Source: Bacillota bacterium (lineage in GTDB: Bacteria > Bacillota > Clostridia > Lachnospirales > Anaerotignaceae). From it: a stretch of DNA of 11,036 nt. Positions 1-6,917 of this stretch are shown here, one piece after another. Below the pieces are notes generated by a model that was not told the DNA's origin, did not search any database, and saw only the letters and a program-made list of their open reading frames with translations. The stretch lies in NCBI GenBank assembly GCA_023413275.1, contig JAEZPX010000252.1:1-11036 (forward strand). Direction: 5' to 3'. The translations under genes and the position numbers were made by a program. Within the stretch, counting starts at the first letter, position 1. Every line of letters begins with the position of its first letter.

Positions 1-1
1 T

Positions 2-190
2 AGACCTGCTCAGAATCAGGGTTTTAATAGTCCTGCACAGAATCAGGGATGCAATAGACCTGCTCAGAATCAGGGTGGAAATAGACCTGCTCAGAATCAG
101 GGAGGCAATAGACCTGCCCAGAATCAGGGAGGCAATAGACCTGTTCAGAATCAGGGCGGGAATAGACCTGCCCAGAATCAGGGAGGTAAT
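2..190 (+). repeat. Seven in-frame 27-bp tandem repeats at the infB N-terminus
   Basis: The 189 bases divide exactly into seven 27-bp units starting at 2, 29, 56, 83, 110, 137 and 164. Each encodes a variant of RPAQNQGGN. The first two copies are divergent (RPAQNQGFN and SPAQNQGCN), the sixth has Val for Ala, and the rest are identical in protein. The core CAGAATCAGG is unchanged in every copy, while the Ala and Gly codons vary in third position. The tract probably continues beyond the left edge. Because 27 is a multiple of 3, other frames also stay open across it, which creates spurious ORFs. The encoded Gln/Asn/Gly/Pro-rich segment should be disordered. Confidence 0.95.
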
Positions 191-2191
191 AAAGACGAGG
201 TTAAGAAGGATGTGGAAAAGAAAGAAGCGCCACGTCAGCAGCCCAATGCCCCAGTGAAAAAAGATGATAAGAATGCTAAGGGCAACAAGAAAGATGATAG
301 AAACGCAAAGGGTAATAAAAAGGATCAAAGACCTAAAGAAAATCCTATTGAGCGCAGACGTCGTGAAAGAGAAGAAGAAGCTGCTCTTATGGCGGAATTG
401 GAAGCTTTGGAAGCGGAAGAAAGAGCTGAAAATCCCGATCCTGTAACAAAGAGCATTCCTGAAACAACAACTGTGAAGGATTTGGCTGAGGTGCTTGGGA
501 AAAAGGGTTCTGACCTTGTGATGAATTTAATGAAAAAGGGCAAAATGATGAATATCAATGCGGCCCTTGATTTTGAAACAGCAGCTACAATTGCTTTAGA
601 ATATAATGTTATTTTGGAAAAAGAAATAGAAGCGGACATTATGGAGACTGTATTTGCTGAGGAAGAGGAAGATGATAGCCTTTTAGAGGAACGTCCTCCT
701 GTTGTAGTTGTTATGGGGCACGTTGACCACGGCAAAACCTCTTTGCTGGATGCAATTCGTCACAGCGATGTAACCAAAGGTGAAGCCGGCGGTATCACAC
801 AGCATATTGGCGCTTATACTGTTCAAATTGCAGGGAAACCCATTACTTTCTTAGATACACCCGGACACGAAGCTTTTACTGCAATGCGTATGCGTGGTGC
901 TCAAATTACAGACATCGCTATTTTGGTGGTTGCGGCAGACGATGGTGTTATGCCTCAGACGGTTGAAGCCATTAACCATGCAAAAGCGGCAGGTGTTGAA
1001 ATTATTGTTGCTATTAACAAAATGGATAAACCTTCTGCAAACCCTGACCGTGTAAAACAGGAATTGACAGAATTCCAGCTGTTGGCGGAAGATTGGGGCG
1101 GTGAAACCATTTGTGTGCCTGTTTCTGCAGCTACCAAGGACGGCATTGATACGTTATTGGAAATGATTAACCTGGTTGCTGAAATGAAAGAATTACGTGC
1201 CAACCCTAACAAAAATGCAAGAGGGGTTATCATCGAGGCTCAGTTGGATAAGGGCAGAGGCCCCGTTGCAACCGTTTTGGTACAGGGTGGTACACTCCAG
1301 GTAGGCGACCCCATTGTAGCAGGCTGTGCTTACGGAAAAATCAGAGCAATGACAGATGATAAGGGCAGACGTGTGAAGAAGGCAGGACCATCTACTCCTG
1401 TTGAAATTTTGGGTCTTTCTGAGGTTCCTACTGCCGGTGACGGTTTCTATGTTGCGGAAAATGATAAGCAGGCAAGACAGGTTGCAGAAAGCATTGTGGC
1501 AAGAAACAGAGAAAATCTGATTAAGGATACACCTCAGAAGGTTTCCTTGGATGATTTGTTCTCTCAAATTCAAAGCGGCAACATGAAAGAATTGAATATT
1601 GTTGTAAAAGCTGATGTTCAGGGTTCTGTTGAGGCCGTTCGCCAGAGTTTGGAGCGTTTGTCTAACGAAGAAGTACGTGTGCGCATTATTCATGGTGGTG
1701 TTGGTGCCATTACAGAAAGTGACGTTATGTTGGCTTCTGCTTCCAATGCCATTATCATTGGGTTTAATGTACGCCCTGAACCTGCGGCAAAAGCTTTTGG
1801 TGATGAAGAAAAGGTTGATATTCGTTTATATCGTGTCATCTATAATGCAATTGAGGATGTAACAGCGGCAATGAAGGGTATGTTGGATCCTGTATTTGAA
1901 GAAAAAGTTCTGGGTCATGCAGAGATTCGTCAGCTTTTCAAGGCATCCGGTGTAGGTACCATTGCAGGCAGTTATGTGAAGGATGGCAAGTTTATTCGTA
2001 ACTGTAAGGTGCGTATTTTGCGTGACAATATTGTTGTTTACGAAGGTGATTTGGAAAGCTTAAAGCGTTTCAAGGATGACGTGAAAGAAGTTGCGGCAGG
2101 CTACGAATGCGGTTTGGTTTTCAAAAAGTTTAATGATTTAAAGGAAGGTGACTGGGTAGAAGCCTTCACCATGGTTGAGGTACCCAGATAA
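2..2191 (+). CDS. infB: Translation initiation factor IF-2, 5'-truncated by the window edge
   Basis: IF2 is a cytoplasmic GTPase that brings fMet-tRNA to the 30S subunit and promotes 50S joining. The frame is open from base 2, so the true start lies upstream; 729 codons are visible. In order, they show seven 9-residue repeats (residues 1-63), a Lys/Asp/Asn-rich stretch with a second repeat, a charged Arg/Glu helix, an IF2_N-type domain (about 153-205), and the GTPase domain. That domain has G1 GHVDHGKT (239-246, bases 716-739), G3 DTPGHE (from 285), G4 NKMD (from 339) and a G5-like SAATKDG. Domains II, III and the fMet-tRNA-binding C-terminal barrel follow, the last containing LGHAEIRQLFKASGVGTIAGS. 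A GTG at 212 opens a shorter frame, but nothing marks it as the main start: the repeats upstream are in frame, and AAGGA sits only 1 nt before it. rbfA follows after 12 nt. The identification is secure. Confidence 0.97.
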   Translation, partial: RPAQNQGFNSPAQNQGCNRPAQNQGGNRPAQNQGGNRPAQNQGGNRPVQNQGGNRPAQNQGGNKDEVKKDVEKKEAPRQQPNAPVKKDDKNAKGNKKDDRNAKGNKKDQRPKENPIERRRREREEEAALMAELEALEAEERAENPDPVTKSIPETTTVKDLAEVLGKKGSDLVMNLMKKGKMMNINAALDFETAATIALEYNVILEKEIEADIMETVFAEEEEDDSLLEERPPVVVVMGHVDHGKTSLLDAIRHSDVTKGEAGGITQHIGAYTVQIAGKPITFLDTPGHEAFTAMRMRGAQITDIAILVVAADDGVMPQTVEAINHAKAAGVEIIVAINKMDKPSANPDRVKQELTEFQLLAEDWGGETICVPVSAATKDGIDTLLEMINLVAEMKELRANPNKNARGVIIEAQLDKGRGPVATVLVQGGTLQVGDPIVAGCAYGKIRAMTDDKGRRVKKAGPSTPVEILGLSEVPTAGDGFYVAENDKQARQVAESIVARNRENLIKDTPQKVSLDDLFSQIQSGNMKELNIVVKADVQGSVEAVRQSLERLSNEEVRVRIIHGGVGAITESDVMLASASNAIIIGFNVRPEPAAKAFGDEEKVDIRLYRVIYNAIEDVTAAMKGMLDPVFEEKVLGHAEIRQLFKASGVGTIAGSYVKDGKFIRNCKVRILRDNIVVYEGDLESLKRFKDDVKEVAAGYECGLVFKKFNDLKEGDWVEAFTMVEVPR
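257..343 (+). repeat. Second short repeat in infB: 30-bp Lys/Asp/Asn units
   Basis: Two full 30-bp units (257-286 and 287-316) encode KKDDKNAKGN and KKDDRNAKGN. A decayed third unit (from 317) encodes KKDQRPKEN. The nucleotide copies differ at several synonymous positions, so this repeat looks older than the 27-bp tract before it. It lies in the basic linker between the Gln/Asn-rich repeats and the IF2_N-like domain. Confidence 0.8.
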
Positions 2192-2203
2192 TTAGGTGAA
2201 TTT

Positions 2204-2587
2204 ATGAAAAACAACACAAGAATATCTCGTGTAAATGACGAGATTTTAAAAGAACTATCCCAAATTATCAGAGGGGAACTAAAAGATCCTCGTATTGGTT
2301 CTATGACCAGCGTAATACGGGTTGAAACAACATCGGATTTAAAGTATTGCAAGGTGTATGTTTCTGTTTTAGGTAACGACGAAGAAAAGAGCAGCGTAAT
2401 GCAGGGGTTGAAGAATGCTGCTGGATTTGTGCGCCGTTTGATTGCCCAAAGAATCAATCTGCGTATTACACCGGAATTTACCTTTAAGCTAGATGAATCC
2501 GCAGAATATGCCATTCATATGAATCAGCTGATTAGCCAAATTTCTAAGGATTTAAAGGAGAAAGAAGCCAATGAAGGGAATGAATGA
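2204..2587 (+). CDS. rbfA: 30S ribosome-binding factor RbfA
   Basis: RbfA binds the immature 30S subunit near the 5' end of 16S rRNA, supports late maturation and cold growth, and is released once assembly is complete. The 127-residue product is the usual length. It matches the family throughout: an N-terminal helix with SRVNDEILKELSQIIRGELKDPR, the KH-type core with the SDLKYCKVYVSVLG strand, and the conserved segment FVRRLIAQRINLRITPEFTF, followed by LDESAEYAIHMNQLI. The ATG at 2204 has AGGTGA (about 2194-2199) just upstream, 12 nt after the infB stop, so it belongs to the same transcript. Its 3' end overlaps the next gene by 17 nt. Identification is from conserved motifs and position; infB-rbfA-truB order is widespread in bacteria. 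Confidence 0.96.
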   Translation: MKNNTRISRVNDEILKELSQIIRGELKDPRIGSMTSVIRVETTSDLKYCKVYVSVLGNDEEKSSVMQGLKNAAGFVRRLIAQRINLRITPEFTFKLDESAEYAIHMNQLISQISKDLKEKEANEGNE

Positions 2588-3533
2588 TTCTTTAGAAAAA
2601 ATCAGAGAAATCATTTCTGCTCATCAGAATATTGTGCTTTGCGGTCATATTAATCCTGACGGGGACGCCATTGGGGCAAATCTTGCCTTGGCGGCCTCCC
2701 TGAAAAAGGCGGGTAAAAATGTTCAGGTACTTTTGAGACCCTGTGCGTCCAAATATGCAGTGATACCCAATGGAAATTTGGTTGTGGAAAAGGAAGATGT
2801 GACCAGAGCAGAGCTTTTTATTGCCTTAGACTGCGGAGATATGGGGCGCTTTGACTGGATTGAGGATATTTTCAAAGGTGCAAAGTGTACCGTGAACATT
2901 GATCACCATGCCAGCAATTCCTTCTTTGGAGAATATAACTATGTGGAGGAGAATGCTTCCTCAACATGCCAGATTGTTTTTAATCTGCTGAAAGGATTTT
3001 TTCCCATTGATGAAGAGATTGCTTCAGCGTTATATGCTGGAATTATTTATGATACAGGTGGTTTTCGCCATAGCTCCACTACCACTGATACTATGCAGGC
3101 GGCGGGCGAGTTAATGTCTTATGGCATCCCTTTTACAAAAATTTATAATGCTTTATTTGACAGCCGAAGCTTTTCTGAAATGAAGATTATGGGTAGAGCC
3201 TTTGATAAAGCTGAGCTTTGTTTTGATGGCAAAGTGATTTTTACCTCCATTACCATGGAGGATATGAAAGAATGCAAGGGCACCAATAAGGAACTGGACG
3301 CAATCATCAATTATATAAAGGGTGTCAATGACGTGAAAATTGCATGCTTTTTATATGAAAAGAATGAAATGGATGTGAAAGCCAGCTTTCGAGGCAACGA
3401 TGGCTACGATGTTTGTGCCCTGGCACAAAAATTTGGTGGTGGCGGCCATGTAAAAGCGGCAGGGTGTACCATTGTGGCACCTTTGGCAACGGCAAAGGAA
3501 TTGGTTTTTGCCGAAATAGAAAAAATGCTATAG
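2571..3533 (+). CDS. nrnA: DHH/DHHA1 phosphoesterase, NrnA-type oligoribonuclease / pAp phosphatase
   Basis: NrnA-type enzymes degrade 2-5-nt RNA fragments to mononucleotides, and many also dephosphorylate pAp to AMP. In this neighbourhood the protein would finish the RNA decay begun by PNPase and other nucleases. The 320-residue product has the DHH metal motifs: HINPDGDA (26-33), DCGD (87-90), the DHH triad (111-113) and IIYDTGGFRHSS with Asp161. The DHHA1 substrate-binding domain has GGGGH at 289-293 followed by VKAAGCT. The ATG at 2571 overlaps the rbfA stop by 17 nt. AAGGAG (2555-2560) lies 10 nt before it, which favours 2571 over the in-frame ATG at 2580; translational coupling to rbfA is likely. 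The phosphoesterase family is certain. Substrate choice (nanoRNA, pAp or cyclic dinucleotide breakdown product) is inferred from family and context. Confidence 0.9.
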   Translation: MKGMNDSLEKIREIISAHQNIVLCGHINPDGDAIGANLALAASLKKAGKNVQVLLRPCASKYAVIPNGNLVVEKEDVTRAELFIALDCGDMGRFDWIEDIFKGAKCTVNIDHHASNSFFGEYNYVEENASSTCQIVFNLLKGFFPIDEEIASALYAGIIYDTGGFRHSSTTTDTMQAAGELMSYGIPFTKIYNALFDSRSFSEMKIMGRAFDKAELCFDGKVIFTSITMEDMKECKGTNKELDAIINYIKGVNDVKIACFLYEKNEMDVKASFRGNDGYDVCALAQKFGGGGHVKAAGCTIVAPLATAKELVFAEIEKML

Positions 3534-3545
3534 GGGGGAGACCTT

Positions 3546-4448
3546 TTGGACGGAATCCTAAATATTTATAAAGAAAAAGGTTTTACCTCCCATGATGTTG
3601 TTGCAGTGGTGCGAAAAACACTGCACATGAAAAAGGTTGGGCATACAGGCACTCTTGATCCTGATGCTGAGGGGGTATTGCCCATATGCGTTGGCAAGGG
3701 GACTAAGCTTGCGGATATCATTATGGATGGACGAAAAAGCTACCGTGCTATACTCCATTTAGGTATCTCCACAACAACAGAGGATGCCACGGGGGAGGTA
3801 GTGGAGGAGAAGCCTGTGGTTTTTGATGAGGAGAGCATTGAAAAAACCATAAGTTCCTTCATTGGGGAGCAGGAGCAAATACCGCCCATGTATTCTGCGG
3901 TGAAAGTCAATGGCAAAAAGCTTTACGAACTGGCGAGAGCTGGAAAAGAGATTGAGCGTAAGGCTCGGAAAATTACGGTTTATGATATTAAAATTCGACG
4001 TTTTATTCCTCCTTGTCAAGTAGAGTTGGATGTGGAATGCTCTAAAGGCACGTATATCCGTACATTATGTGCTGATATTGGCAAGGCATTGGGGTGCGGC
4101 GGACATATGGCAAGTTTGCTTAGAACTGCTACCGGTGCATTTACTTTGGAAAATGCCATCAAGCTTCATGAATTAAAGGCTTTAGAGGAAGCAGGACAGG
4201 TTGACACTGTGCTTTTGGGGTTGGCAGATGCCCTGAAGGACTATACACGGGTTCATGTTTCAGAAAAATCTGCAAAGCTGTTATACAACGGCGGTAAGAT
4301 ACGAAGTGAATTTTTTCGGGCTGAAAAAGAGTTGAAGGAAGGTCAAGAGGTTATTGTTTTTGACCACAAGAAGGACTTAACGGGGATATATACAATTGTA
4401 CAGGAAGAAAAAAGCTTTTTTATCAAACCATTAAAGATGTTGATTTAA
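3546..4448 (+). CDS. truB: tRNA pseudouridine(55) synthase TruB, TTG start
   Basis: TruB converts U55 in the T-loop of nearly all tRNAs to pseudouridine and also acts as a tRNA folding chaperone. The 300-residue protein begins MDGILNIYKEKGFTSHD. It carries the catalytic loop GHTGTLDPDAEGVLP with the nucleophilic Asp38, then PPMYSAVKVNGKKLYELAR, SKGTYIRTLCADIG and the GHMASLLRTATGAF segment. A PUA-like C-terminal part follows. The start is TTG at 3546, supported by GGGGGAG at 3534-3540 with a 5-nt spacer and by alignment of the N-terminus to the family; no ATG or GTG in frame fits better. It begins 12 nt after the nrnA stop, and its own stop is overlapped by the Shine-Dalgarno site of ribF. 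The pairing of truB with ribF is a common bacterial arrangement. Confidence 0.96.
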   Translation: MDGILNIYKEKGFTSHDVVAVVRKTLHMKKVGHTGTLDPDAEGVLPICVGKGTKLADIIMDGRKSYRAILHLGISTTTEDATGEVVEEKPVVFDEESIEKTISSFIGEQEQIPPMYSAVKVNGKKLYELARAGKEIERKARKITVYDIKIRRFIPPCQVELDVECSKGTYIRTLCADIGKALGCGGHMASLLRTATGAFTLENAIKLHELKALEEAGQVDTVLLGLADALKDYTRVHVSEKSAKLLYNGGKIRSEFFRAEKELKEGQEVIVFDHKKDLTGIYTIVQEEKSFFIKPLKMLI

Positions 4449-4459
4449 GGAGTAGAGAA

Positions 4460-5416
4460 ATGGAACATATCACGGATACGCACATAGACCAGAATCAGCC
4501 GACAGCGGTAACGCTGGGCAATTTTGACGGCTTGCACTTGGGACATCGTGCGTTGATCAAATTGACAAAGCAATTTGCTGAGGAAGAAGGGTTAAAGAGT
4601 GTTGTATTTACTTTTTCTCCCCATCCGATGCTGGTGTTCGGGAAAAAAGATGACTTTGCGCTGATTATGGCTCCTTCGGAAAAGAAATATACTATGGAGC
4701 AATTGGGCATAGATACTTATATAGAGTATCCCTTTGACCAAGCATTTGCAGCAATGAGTGCCGAAGATTTTGCAATAAAGCTGATTTTTGAAAGAATGCA
4801 ATGCCGTGTTTTGATAGTAGGAGAAAATTATCACTTTGGCGCAAACCGTTCAGGTGATTACGAAATGCTGCAAAGGCTGGGAGAGGCCCGTGGTGTTAAA
4901 GTTATTGCAGTACCCTCCGTTTTATTTGAGGAGGAACGGGTTAGCTCCTCTAGAATTCGTAAGTGCTTGATACAAAAGGATTTAGAGGAAGCAAACCGTA
5001 TGCTGACAGAGCCGTATTTCATTTTGGGGACGGTAACTGAGGGAAAGAAACTGGGCAGAACCATTGGTTTTCCTACAATTAACATTATCGCCCACCCCTT
5101 AAAGTTGTTTCCCCCAAATGGTGTATATGCAACAAAGACCTTGTATAAAGGGAAGTATTATTATGGCGTGACCAATATTGGAATTAATCCTACAGTAAAT
5201 GGTACACAGAAAATTGTAGAGACCTATTTGCTGAATTTTAATGAAAATGTTTATGGTGAAACATTGCAAACATTTTTCTATAAATTTTTACGCAGTGAAC
5301 GTAAATTTCCCGGTGTTGAGGAATTGCGTCAGCAAATCAAAATAAATGCTGAACAGGCAGCAGAATATTTTGCATCTGAGGAGTATTTAATCAAATGGAA
5401 AAGCGCCCAAGAGTAA
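4460..5416 (+). CDS. ribF: Bifunctional riboflavin kinase / FAD synthetase
   Basis: This enzyme makes FMN from riboflavin and ATP, then FAD from FMN and ATP. The 318 residues split into an N-terminal adenylyltransferase domain and a C-terminal flavokinase. The first has VTLGNFDGLHLGHRALI with the HLGH nucleotidyl-transfer motif at 26-29, TFSPHP at 51-56, GENYHFGANRSGD from 121, and VSSSRIR from 161. The second has GKKLGRTIGFPTINI around 195-209, PPNGVYAT, TNIGINPTVNG, and the Glu254 region ETYLLNF. Both halves look intact. The ATG at 4460 is preceded by AAGGAG (4447-4452), which overlaps the truB stop codon, so translation is closely linked. No FMN riboswitch is visible within the window; the gene appears to ride on the upstream operon transcript. 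Confidence 0.96.
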   Translation: MEHITDTHIDQNQPTAVTLGNFDGLHLGHRALIKLTKQFAEEEGLKSVVFTFSPHPMLVFGKKDDFALIMAPSEKKYTMEQLGIDTYIEYPFDQAFAAMSAEDFAIKLIFERMQCRVLIVGENYHFGANRSGDYEMLQRLGEARGVKVIAVPSVLFEEERVSSSRIRKCLIQKDLEEANRMLTEPYFILGTVTEGKKLGRTIGFPTINIIAHPLKLFPPNGVYATKTLYKGKYYYGVTNIGINPTVNGTQKIVETYLLNFNENVYGETLQTFFYKFLRSERKFPGVEELRQQIKINAEQAAEYFASEEYLIKWKSAQE

Positions 5417-5434
5417 AATTTGGGGAGTAAAAAT

Positions 5435-6334
5435 ATGAGTCAAAACAAGAAAATATGGGCAACCCTTGCGTTGCTTTTAACAGCTGCCATTTGGGGCAGT
5501 GCCTTTGTTTTCCAAAAGTTTGCCGTTGACGAATTAACTACATCTTTTATTGTTGCGTCTCGCTTTACTGTTGCAGGGATAATTACTGCCCTTGCAACAA
5601 TTAAAAAGTGGCATCGCATTGACAAGGAATATTTGATAGGAGGATTGGTTAGCGGTTCAACCATGGTGTTGGGTTCCGGATTGCAAACCATCGCCATGAC
5701 TTATGGCACAACCCCTGGAAAAAGTGCATTTTTAACTTCGGCCTATTGTGTGATCGTACCTTTTTTGGGTTGGATTTTTATGAAAGAACAGCCTAAGAAA
5801 AATCACATCATCTCAGCCGCTATCTGCTTATTGGGCATCGGATTGATTTCTTTGGAAGGAAGCATGAAAATCACTTTAGGCGATGGGCTTACACTGTTAT
5901 GCAGTGGAGCGTTTGCGGCAAATATTATATCCATTGCATATTATTGCAGAGGAAGAGACCCTATGCTTTTGACGATGTTACAAATTTGTGTGGCTGGGGC
6001 ATTAGGATGGATTTCTGTTCTTGTAACAGGAGGATTCCCACACAGCGTATCGTTGGCGGCGGCAGGAAATGTGCTTTATTTGGCAATATTTTCAACGGCT
6101 GTATGTTTATCCTTACAAAGTATTGGGTTAAAATATATTAATGCGACAGTGGGCACAATTATTTTAAGCTTGGAATCTGTTTTTGGCGTGGTTTTCTCAG
6201 TACTACTTTTTAAGGAGCAGATAACAATAAAAATGGCAATGGGATTTGTTGTAATTTTTATTGCTATTCTTTTATCTCAGTTTGATTTTACAAAATCTGT
6301 CGATGAAAAAGTTGAGGAAAACCCAGAGAATTAG
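5435..6334 (+). CDS. EamA/DMT-family permease, substrate unknown
   Basis: This is an inner-membrane transporter of the drug/metabolite superfamily with 299 residues. It shows two EamA repeats and about ten hydrophobic segments. The first repeat contains AAIWGSAFVFQKFA (17-30) and, near its end, TPGKSAFLTSAYCVIVPFLG with MKEQP. The second contains ATVGTIILSLESVFGVVFS and LLFKEQ, followed by a last helix ending near residue 282 and an acidic cytoplasmic tail. The duplicated 'helix then K/M-EQ' layout is typical of the family. An in-frame TTG at 5420 exists, but it sits against the Shine-Dalgarno site. I chose ATG 5435 because GGGGAG (5422-5427) lies 7 nt upstream. It starts 18 nt after ribF, with no promoter visible between, so it should be co-transcribed with ribF. 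The substrate cannot be read from the sequence; some EamA proteins (RibN) carry riboflavin, but this link is only positional. Confidence 0.9.
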   Translation: MSQNKKIWATLALLLTAAIWGSAFVFQKFAVDELTTSFIVASRFTVAGIITALATIKKWHRIDKEYLIGGLVSGSTMVLGSGLQTIAMTYGTTPGKSAFLTSAYCVIVPFLGWIFMKEQPKKNHIISAAICLLGIGLISLEGSMKITLGDGLTLLCSGAFAANIISIAYYCRGRDPMLLTMLQICVAGALGWISVLVTGGFPHSVSLAAAGNVLYLAIFSTAVCLSLQSIGLKYINATVGTIILSLESVFGVVFSVLLFKEQITIKMAMGFVVIFIAILLSQFDFTKSVDEKVEENPEN

Positions 6335-6344
6335 CGTATTATCC

Positions 6345-6373
6345 TTGCAATGGAAAAGGTAGTATGCTAAAAT
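6345..6373 (+). promoter_or_regulatory. Sigma-A-type promoter for rpsO
   Basis: TTGCAA at 6345-6350 and TAAAAT at 6368-6373 are separated by exactly 17 nt. The bases just before the -10 are TGC, giving an extended -10 (TGN). Transcription would start near 6380, about 100 nt before the rpsO ATG. The position, 11 nt past the permease stop, lets rpsO be expressed independently of the infB-ribF operon. Confidence 0.75.
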
Positions 6374-6386
6374 AAAAATGCTGTAA

Positions 6387-6437
6387 ATCCGAGACTCGGT
6401 CTTTGGACTCTCCAACCATTACTTAGTCTTTGGGGAT
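6387..6437 (+). promoter_or_regulatory. Structured rpsO leader, candidate S15 autoregulatory element
   Basis: The leader RNA can fold into a long stem. ATCC (6387-6390) pairs with GGAT (6434-6437), and GAGACT (6391-6396) pairs with AGTCTT (6425-6430) with one G-U, leaving TGG (6431-6433) bulged. A register shift lets CC pair with the bulged GG instead. Inside, TTGGA (6403-6407) pairs with TCCAA (6411-6415) around a CTC loop, and GG (6398-6399) may pair with CC (6416-6417). A competing small hairpin CCGA/TCGG lies at 6389-6399. S15 is known to repress its own mRNA through structured leaders in several phyla; assigning that role here rests on position and fold, not on a matched model. Confidence 0.6.
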
Positions 6438-6480
6438 GCATAGTAAAATATTTCAGGAATTATTTAAGGAGGAAATAACA

Positions 6481-6744
6481 ATGGCAACAATCAACAAACA
6501 GGAAATTATCGCAAAATACGGCAGAACCCCTAATGATACAGGTTCTCCCGAAGTACAGATCGCTCTGTTGACAGCAAGAATTACAATGCTTACAGATCAT
6601 TTGAAAGATCACAAGAAGGATCACCACTCCAGAAGAGGTCTTTTGAAAATGGTAGGACAGAGAAGAGGTCTTTTGAACTATTTGAAGGATCTGGATATTG
6701 AAAGATATCGTGCTATCATTGTTGAACTGGGTCTGAGAAAGTAA
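6481..6744 (+). CDS. rpsO: 30S ribosomal protein S15
   Basis: S15 is a primary 16S rRNA-binding protein. It organises the central domain of the 30S subunit at the helix 20/21/22 junction and forms a bridge to the 50S subunit. The 87-residue product is the standard length and matches across its whole span, with conserved DTGSPEVQIALLTARI, LTDHLKDHKKDHHSRRGLL and the QRRGLLNYL segment that meets rRNA. An in-frame ATG at 6430 would add 17 residues, but it lies in the leader stem. The ATG at 6481 has AAGGAGG (6466-6472) with an 8-nt spacer and gives the family N-terminus. The gene has its own promoter and leader upstream and an intrinsic terminator 20 nt after the stop, so it can be a single-gene transcript. 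Confidence 0.98.
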   Translation: MATINKQEIIAKYGRTPNDTGSPEVQIALLTARITMLTDHLKDHKKDHHSRRGLLKMVGQRRGLLNYLKDLDIERYRAIIVELGLRK

Positions 6745-6763
6745 GAATTGCGATATAGGGATG

Positions 6764-6791
6764 AGAGAGGAAATTTCCTCTCTTTTCTTCT
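6764..6791 (+). terminator. Intrinsic terminator after rpsO
   Basis: AGAGAGGA (6764-6771) pairs perfectly with TCCTCTCT (6776-6783) around an AATT loop, giving an 8-bp stem followed at once by TTTCTTCT. It sits 20 nt after the rpsO stop and would end or reduce transcription before pnp. Readthrough or an unseen promoter would have to supply pnp. Confidence 0.78.
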
Positions 6792-6917
6792 ATGATTTCA
6801 AAAAAGAAAAGTAAGTGTATGTGGCACTATAGATTTCCAGCTTTTTTCATAGCTAAGGGTATGAGTGAAGCTGAAGATCTATGGTGCATAGAAGAAAAAA
6901 CAAAAGGAGACTTCATT
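6792..6917 (+). promoter_or_regulatory. pnp leader region with a small hairpin
   Basis: These 126 bases lie between the rpsO terminator and the pnp start. They happen to be open in the pnp frame, but the encoded sequence does not resemble PNPase, so I read them as a leader. A 6-bp hairpin TCTATG-GTG-CATAGA is at 6878-6892, just before the Shine-Dalgarno site AAGGAG (6904-6909). A possible -10 TATAGA at 6828-6833 has no matching -35. In enterobacteria PNPase represses its own mRNA through a leader hairpin; nothing here proves that for this gene. Confidence 0.35.

Noticed and set aside
1..190. CRISPR-like array at the left edge
   Set aside because: Units are contiguous 27-mers without spacers and encode a periodic peptide in frame with IF2.
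212..214. GTG at 212 as the main start of infB, or as an internal IF2 isoform start
   Set aside because: The frame is open to the window edge with organised repeats, and the only nearby Shine-Dalgarno-like AAGGA is 1 nt away. An internal isoform, known for IF2 in some bacteria, cannot be excluded but is not supported here.
75..257. A 60-codon frame over the infB repeat array with its own periodic protein
   Set aside because: It is the shadow of the 27-bp in-frame array; any frame free of stops in one unit stays open across the tract, and there is no ribosome-binding site.
325..735. Long minus-strand frames opposite infB, rpsO-pnp and other genes
   Set aside because: They mirror conserved plus-strand genes, lack ribosome-binding sites and show no recognisable family features.
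4449..4459. FMN riboswitch before ribF
   Set aside because: The truB-ribF gap is only 11 nt, far too short for the aptamer.
5420..5434. TTG start for the EamA permease
   Set aside because: The codon abuts the Shine-Dalgarno sequence of the better ATG at 5435.
6430..6480. Upstream ATG extending S15 by 17 residues
   Set aside because: It lies in the structured leader, lacks a ribosome-binding site, and the extension is foreign to S15; ATG 6481 has ideal AAGGAGG spacing.
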